Part shown: positions 20,726 to 24,646 of the stretch, piece after piece
Position numbering within the stretch: the stretch's first letter is position 1
Layout: the number at the start of each line of letters is the position of its first letter
Program-made: the position numbers and the translations under genes
Source: a virus
Reading direction: 5' to 3' (one strand)
Virus record (IMG/VR): IMGVR_UViG_3300034012_003365
Location: 1 to 24,646 of that record
Length of the DNA: 24,646 nt
Notes under the pieces: generated by a model
Seen by the model: only the letters and a program-made list of their open reading frames with translations
Databases searched by the model: none
What the model was told of the DNA's origin: nothing

Positions 20726-21396
20726 TGGCCGCCCTCCTCCTCAACGACGCTCCCGTCCTCGTCGCGACGATCACCGCGCCCCGCGTGGGCGTGTGGGTCG
20801 CCGACCTCGAGGTCGCCGCAGAGACGGCCCCTGCGGGCCGCGTCACGCTCACCCCCGAGACCGGCGCGCCGTGGTCGGGCACCGTGATCGCGGGCGGGCT
20901 CCACGCGGGCACCTGGCGCGGGCGCATCGTGGGCGGCGCGGGCGGTCTGCGCATCGGGCTCCCTGCGACGAGCTACCGCACAGGGACGCTGCAGGACGTT
21001 CTTGCTGATGCCGTCAGGGAGGCCGGGGAGACTCTCGCCGCGGGCGTCGACCTCTCCCGGTGGGCGTTCGCCCTCTACCTGCGGCTCGCGCGCACCGCGG
21101 CCCGCACCGTCGCCGACGCAGCGCGCGACGCAGGCGTCCCCTGGCGCGTCACCCGCGCGGGCGCTGTGTGGGCGGGCGCGGAGACGTGGCCGGCGCTCAC
21201 CCTCGCGGACGTCTCCGTCGTGGGCGAGGACGCCCGGCAGCGGCGCTACGACCTCGCAGGCGGCGTCCTGGGGATCGACCCCGGCGTCGCCGTCACGCTC
21301 CCGCTCGACGCAGGCCCGACGGCCGTGCAGGTGGACAGCGTCGTCCATCGCGTCGAGGGCGACGAGGTGACCAGCACCGTGTGGGGCGCGTCGTGA
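20725..21396 (+). CDS. Baseplate hub protein candidate
   Basis: A 223-aa protein from ATG 20725, sharing one base with the previous stop (TGATG). It starts with two strand-rich blocks and has a helix-rich centre (SYRTGTLQDVLADAVREAGE, then RTVADAARDAGVPWRVT) recalling gpD/gp44-type hub proteins, where a 'xxTLxDVLxxxxxxAG' helix precedes further barrels. It lies directly before the spike gene, the usual hub place. No decisive motif. Confidence 0.6.
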   Translation: MAALLLNDAPVLVATITAPRVGVWVADLEVAAETAPAGRVTLTPETGAPWSGTVIAGGLHAGTWRGRIVGGAGGLRIGLPATSYRTGTLQDVLADAVREAGETLAAGVDLSRWAFALYLRLARTAARTVADAARDAGVPWRVTRAGAVWAGAETWPALTLADVSVVGEDARQRRYDLAGGVLGIDPGVAVTLPLDAGPTAVQVDSVVHRVEGDEVTSTVWGAS

Positions 21397-21881
21397 GCGA
21401 CACCCGCTCCGCGCTCATGGCGGCCTTCGGGCGGCTCGTCGATGCCCTCACCCGGCGCGTCGACCACCTCGCGCTGTACCCGTGCCGCGTCGTCGCCCAG
21501 CGCGCCGACGGGACGCTCGACCTCCAGGCCGAGGATCCGCGCGTCGGCTCCCCTGCGTCGATCCCGTACCGCACCCTGCGCGGCCTCTCTGTGGAGGTGA
21601 GCGCCGGCGCCCGGGTGCTGCTCGGCTTCGAGGGCGGCGACCCCTCGCGGCCCGTCGCGCTGCTCTGGGAGCTGGGCGACGCCACCGTGGTGCGCGTCAA
21701 CAACGGCGACGTGAAGGTCGCCCGCGACGGCGACGACGTGAGCGCCTCGGCCGCCATGACGGCGTGGATGACCGCAGTGAACGCCCGCCTCGCAGGGTCG
21801 CCCACGCCGCCCCCGTCGCCTCCCTCGACCCTCGGCACCATCGCCGAGGGCTCCTCCGTCCTGAAGGTGCCCGGTGGCTGA
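21393..21881 (+). CDS. Baseplate spike, gpV / Mu gp45-like
   Basis: A 162-aa protein from GTG 21393 (GTGA overlap). After an N-terminal helix (MAAFGRLVDALTRRVDHLAL) comes an OB-fold-like section (YPCRVVAQRADGTLDLQAED, then SVEVSAGARVLLGFEGGDP). It ends with a strand and the tail TLGTIAEGSSVLKV. This is the order in gpV-like membrane-piercing spikes at the tip of contractile tails. No His-x-His iron-binding apex is seen. Confidence 0.75.
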   Translation: MSDTRSALMAAFGRLVDALTRRVDHLALYPCRVVAQRADGTLDLQAEDPRVGSPASIPYRTLRGLSVEVSAGARVLLGFEGGDPSRPVALLWELGDATVVRVNNGDVKVARDGDDVSASAAMTAWMTAVNARLAGSPTPPPSPPSTLGTIAEGSSVLKVPGG

Positions 21882-22263
21882 CCTCGGCGTCGACGTCTTC
21901 GCGGTGACCGACCTTGACCCCGGCTTCCGGCTGGTGTCGGGCCGACTCGCCCACGCACAAGCCATCGCCCGGCGCCTCGCGACGCCCCGCGGCGACCTCG
22001 AGCGCATCGGCGACGACCCGGACTACGGGAGCGACCTGCGGGCGTTCGTGGGCGACGACGTGGGGCCGCGGGCGGTGTTCGAGGTGCAATCCCTCGTCGA
22101 GCGCGAGGCGCTCAAGGACGAGCGGACCCTGAGCGCGAGCGCCGTGGCGACCTTCGCGGGCGGCGCCCTCATGGTCTCCGTGCGGCTCAGCGACGCGGCC
22201 GGGCCGTTCTCCCTGGTGCTCGCCGTCTCCGACGTGACCGTCTCCGTGCTGAAGGTGAGCTGA
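21874..22263 (+). CDS. Baseplate wedge protein, gp25/gpW / Mu gp46-like
   Basis: A 129-aa protein from GTG 21874, overlapping the spike gene by 8 bp. The segment LAHAQAIARRLATPRGDLER then GDDPDYGSDLRAFVGDDVGP is characteristic for GPW/gp25 family members, and the C-terminal strands (LMVSVRLSDAAGPFSLVLAV) fit. It joins the sheath to the baseplate wedges with the gpJ-like protein, encoded next. Confidence 0.85.
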   Translation: MADLGVDVFAVTDLDPGFRLVSGRLAHAQAIARRLATPRGDLERIGDDPDYGSDLRAFVGDDVGPRAVFEVQSLVEREALKDERTLSASAVATFAGGALMVSVRLSDAAGPFSLVLAVSDVTVSVLKVS

Positions 22264-22265
22264 CC

Positions 22266-23405
22266 ATGGCGACCGTCTCCGACCTCATCACCCCGAAGAG
22301 CCGCGACGTTCTCTTCGAAGAGGGCCTCGGCGTCGCCCGGGACGAGGGCCTCCCGACGACCTCGTGGCAGGCCGGGAGCGTCCCGCGCACGCTGCTCAAG
22401 GCTGACGCCACGGCGCTCGCCGACCTGCACAGCACCCAGGCGAGCATCGCGAAGGGCGCCTTCCTCGACGACGCCGAGGGCCCCTGGCTGACGCTGCACG
22501 CGGCCAGCCGCTTCCAGGTGACGCGCACCCCGGCAGTGTTCTGCCGCGGGTACGTGCGCGTGACCGTGGCGAGCGGCGCGGGGCCCTACACCATCTCCGC
22601 GGCCGGGCTGCTGGTGAGCGATGGTGCGCGCCGGTGGCGGAGCGTCAATGCCACGGCGATCACCATCACCAGCGCGGCGCCCGTGGACGTGCTCGTCGAG
22701 GCCGAGGCGAGCGGGGCCGACTACAACGTCGCGACCGGGACCGTCATCACCGTCCTGGTGAGCCCCGCCCTCGCAGGCGTCTCCGTCTCGAATCCCGCGT
22801 ACGCCTCGGGGACGTGGATCACCCGCTCTGGCGCCGCCGAGGAGTCCGACGCCAGCGTCCGCGCCCGGTGCCGCGCGAAGTGGGGCACGCTGGGGCGCGG
22901 GGCCAACGACAGCGCCTATGAGTATTGGGCGCGCACCGGCCACGGCGTCGAGGCGCAGGTGACGCGCGCACAGGTGGTGTGGGGCGCGGGCGACGGCAAG
23001 GTCACCGTCTGGCTCGCTGGGCCTTCGGGGGCGGTCGGATCGAGCGACGTCGCCACCGTCAAGGCGTGGGTCGAAGCCAACAAGCCAGGCACCGACAACA
23101 CCACCACCGCGGCCGACTCGGGCATCAAGTCCGCCTCGGCCGTCACCGTGTCCCTCATCGCCACGATCACAGTGGCCGCGGCCTCCGACTCGACGGCCAA
23201 CCGCGCGCGGGCGACGGCGGCGCTGAGCACCTACTTCGCCGCGCTGGACATCGCCGAGGACGTCGACCTCGGGCGCCTGTACCAGTGCCTCTACGCGGCG
23301 GCGGGCGTCCTCGATGCCGACATCACACAGCCCTCGGCGGATGTGTCGATCAACAACGGCGAGATCGCCACGCTCACCGTCGCGCTCACCTGGAACGTCG
23401 TGTGA
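22266..23405 (+). CDS. Baseplate wedge protein, gpJ / Mu gp47-like
   Basis: A 379-aa protein from ATG 22266. Family-like features are TSWQAGSVPRTLLKADATAL (about 32-52), the ring-forming strands FCRGYVRVTVASGAGPYTIS, GADYNVATGTVITVL (about 156-171), and TRSGAAEESDASVRARCRAK (about 190-210), where Baseplate_J proteins have 'GGxdxEsdexlR'. It forms the main wedge arm together with the gp25-like protein. Its stop is coupled to the next GTG at 23402. Confidence 0.9.
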   Translation: MATVSDLITPKSRDVLFEEGLGVARDEGLPTTSWQAGSVPRTLLKADATALADLHSTQASIAKGAFLDDAEGPWLTLHAASRFQVTRTPAVFCRGYVRVTVASGAGPYTISAAGLLVSDGARRWRSVNATAITITSAAPVDVLVEAEASGADYNVATGTVITVLVSPALAGVSVSNPAYASGTWITRSGAAEESDASVRARCRAKWGTLGRGANDSAYEYWARTGHGVEAQVTRAQVVWGAGDGKVTVWLAGPSGAVGSSDVATVKAWVEANKPGTDNTTTAADSGIKSASAVTVSLIATITVAAASDSTANRARATAALSTYFAALDIAEDVDLGRLYQCLYAAAGVLDADITQPSADVSINNGEIATLTVALTWNVV

Positions 23406-24223
23406 GTCGCACCTACGCCCAGCACCAGCCGGACCTGATGCCCGGTGCGCTCCGGGGGCCGTACGGCCTCGCGTGGGCGAAGGCGCAAGGGACGCTCAAG
23501 GACGAGCTCGCCACGCGCGCCCGTCAGAGCGTGTACCTCGGCGGCGCTGTCGACCCCGAGGGCCGCGGGCGCCAGGCCCCCGACGATGCGCTGGCGCGCC
23601 TCGGCGCCGACGCGCAGCTCGAGCGTTCGCCGATCGACACCGCGGCCACGTACCGCGCGCGCATCGCCGCCGCGTGGGAGGTGCACGGGTGGGCCGGGAC
23701 GCCCTACGGCTACGCCTACGCCCTGTCGCTCACCTCCGCGCAGATCCGCGGCGCGCGCTTCGTGGCGCAGTACCAGTGGACGCCGCCCGACGGCCTGACC
23801 TCGCTGTGGTCGCGCTTCTGGGTGCTCGTGTGGACGGGCGCGCTCACGGTCGGGCGCTTCACCGTCGGCCCCTGGGCGACCGTCGGGGGGCAGGCATCGC
23901 CCTTCGGGCTGCTGGTCGTCGGCGACTTCGTGGTGGGCGACGGGAGCACAGTCGGCAGCGACATGACCGTCGCGCAGCTCGGCGAGATCCGGCGCGCGCT
24001 CGCGAAGTGGAAGAACGCCCGCGACCGGGTTCCGGCGCTCAAGCTCGCGTCTGGCGCCATCGTCGGCACGCCCGGCCTCGTCGTCGGTACCTTCACCGTC
24101 GGCGGGAGCGTCATCACCTACACCCTCGACCTCATCGTCGGCGCGTTCGTCGTCGGCGCCTCGCCCACCGAAGATCCCGACGGCCCGTGGTACCCCCGCG
24201 TCGGCCGCTCCAACCTCGTCTGA
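23402..24223 (+). CDS. Tail protein I-like baseplate protein with VGxFxVG repeats
   Basis: A 273-aa protein from GTG 23402 (GTGA overlap). Its place directly after gpJ and the section TYRARIAAAWEVHGWAGTPY (about 83-102) and IRRALAKWKNARDRV (196-210) fit gpI/Mu gp48-type proteins, in which a 'xWKxAxxx' helix is common. Four copies of a hydrophobic-VGxFxVG unit occur: 149-156, 172-179, 227-234 and 245-252. The repeats may form short beta hairpins for fibre attachment. Family by position and partial pattern. Confidence 0.65.
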   Translation: MSRTYAQHQPDLMPGALRGPYGLAWAKAQGTLKDELATRARQSVYLGGAVDPEGRGRQAPDDALARLGADAQLERSPIDTAATYRARIAAAWEVHGWAGTPYGYAYALSLTSAQIRGARFVAQYQWTPPDGLTSLWSRFWVLVWTGALTVGRFTVGPWATVGGQASPFGLLVVGDFVVGDGSTVGSDMTVAQLGEIRRALAKWKNARDRVPALKLASGAIVGTPGLVVGTFTVGGSVITYTLDLIVGAFVVGASPTEDPDGPWYPRVGRSNLV

Positions 24224-24236
24224 TCCCAGGAGCCCC

Positions 24237-24646
24237 ATGACCAGCGCCTACACGCCCACCGCCGAGTTCACCGACTCCCAGACCCTCGTCGCCGACGGCG
24301 ACGCGGCCGACGCCACCAACCTCAACCTCGGCGCGAAGAAGGCCCTCGACCGCTGCGCGATGCTGCGCCTCGCGACCGACGGTCTCCTGGTCTGGAACGG
24401 CCGCGCCCGCGTCGACACGGGCGGCACCAACAACGGCGCCTTCAAGGTCTACTGCCCGGCGATCGAGGCGGTGGAGCTGCTCAACGGAACGACGTGGGGT
24501 GCGTACGCGCTCGCCTCGGAGACCGAGCTCACGAGCGCGTTCCACTTCGCCTCGGGCACGCTCGCCAACTCGACGGTGTACTACGTGTACGCCTACGTCT
24601 CGGCGGGCGCGCTGGCGCTCGTCGTGAGCCTGGACGCCCCGGGCGC
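24237..24646 (+). CDS. Tail fibre or baseplate accessory protein (5' part; runs off the window)
   Basis: At least 136 residues are open to the right edge. ATG 24237 has AGGAG (24228-24232) 4 nt upstream. The visible part is rich in Thr, Ala, Asn and small residues with alternating strands (LRLATDGLLVWNGRARVDTG, then NSTVYYVYAYVSAGALALVV). It follows the gpI-like gene, the usual place for receptor-binding fibres. No enzymatic or collagen-like motif is visible in this part. Confidence 0.6.
   Translation, partial: MTSAYTPTAEFTDSQTLVADGDAADATNLNLGAKKALDRCAMLRLATDGLLVWNGRARVDTGGTNNGAFKVYCPAIEAVELLNGTTWGAYALASETELTSAFHFASGTLANSTVYYVYAYVSAGALALVVSLDAPG

Noticed and set aside
1-24646. tRNA genes, integrase, transposase, insertion sequences, attachment sites and lysis genes
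   Set aside because: I looked for these by eye on both strands and saw none. They may lie outside the window.

Overview
The window is about 24.6 kb of very GC-rich DNA from a temperate, contractile-tailed bacteriophage or prophage. No host gene, integrase, tRNA or lysis gene is visible, and both ends cut through genes. The base composition, dense packing and GTG starts suggest a high-GC host. Myxococcota or another high-GC Gram-negative lineage is plausible, but this is inference because no gene here fixes the host.

Layout. (1) 1-1034, minus strand: an early leftward operon of a 106-aa protein, a 66-aa protein and a 5'-intact, 3'-truncated RecT-like candidate. (2) 1034-1691: an immunity region with a lambda-like plan. 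A leftward XRE repressor (1146-1607) lies between two outward promoters, each TTGACG-N17-TAAC, and each with the palindrome GTTAGCTAAC over its -10. (3) 1691-4320, plus strand: a Cro-like HTH protein and a chain of small genes linked by ATGA/GTGA overlaps, several with cysteine pairs, ending in a RecU-like PD-(D/E)XK resolvase and a 57-aa protein. (4) 4317-6119: a VapE-type helicase whose N-terminus looks like a primase-polymerase domain that lost its catalytic residues. (5) 6120-6388: a non-coding stretch with twelve GGGWAC hexamers, three 11-bp iterons, a 17-bp inverted repeat and an AT-rich core. It is a candidate replication origin or control region.

(6) 6389-8183: a zinc-ribbon protein, a small HTH protein, an unknown and the small terminase. 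(7) 8080-15557: packaging and a Mu-like head/neck module: TerL, DUF935 (gp29-like) portal, S49 protease with scaffold-like C-terminus, decoration protein, gpT-like major capsid, DUF1320 (gp36-like), gpG-like morphogenesis protein and a probable tail terminator. (8) 15554-24646: a contractile tail module: sheath, tube, two tail-assembly chaperone products joined by a -1 frameshift at CCCTTTG, tape measure, hub proteins, gpV/gp45-like spike, gp25/W-like wedge, gpJ/gp47-like wedge, gpI-like protein and a partial fibre or accessory protein.

Together the region encodes a lysis/lysogeny switch, replication and recombination genes, then packaging, head and tail genes in the usual order. The structural genes resemble phage Mu, but no MuA/MuB transposition genes are present, and the control and replication region looks lambda-like with a VapE helicase. 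The most notable non-gene signals are the operator set, the iteron region and the frameshift cassette.
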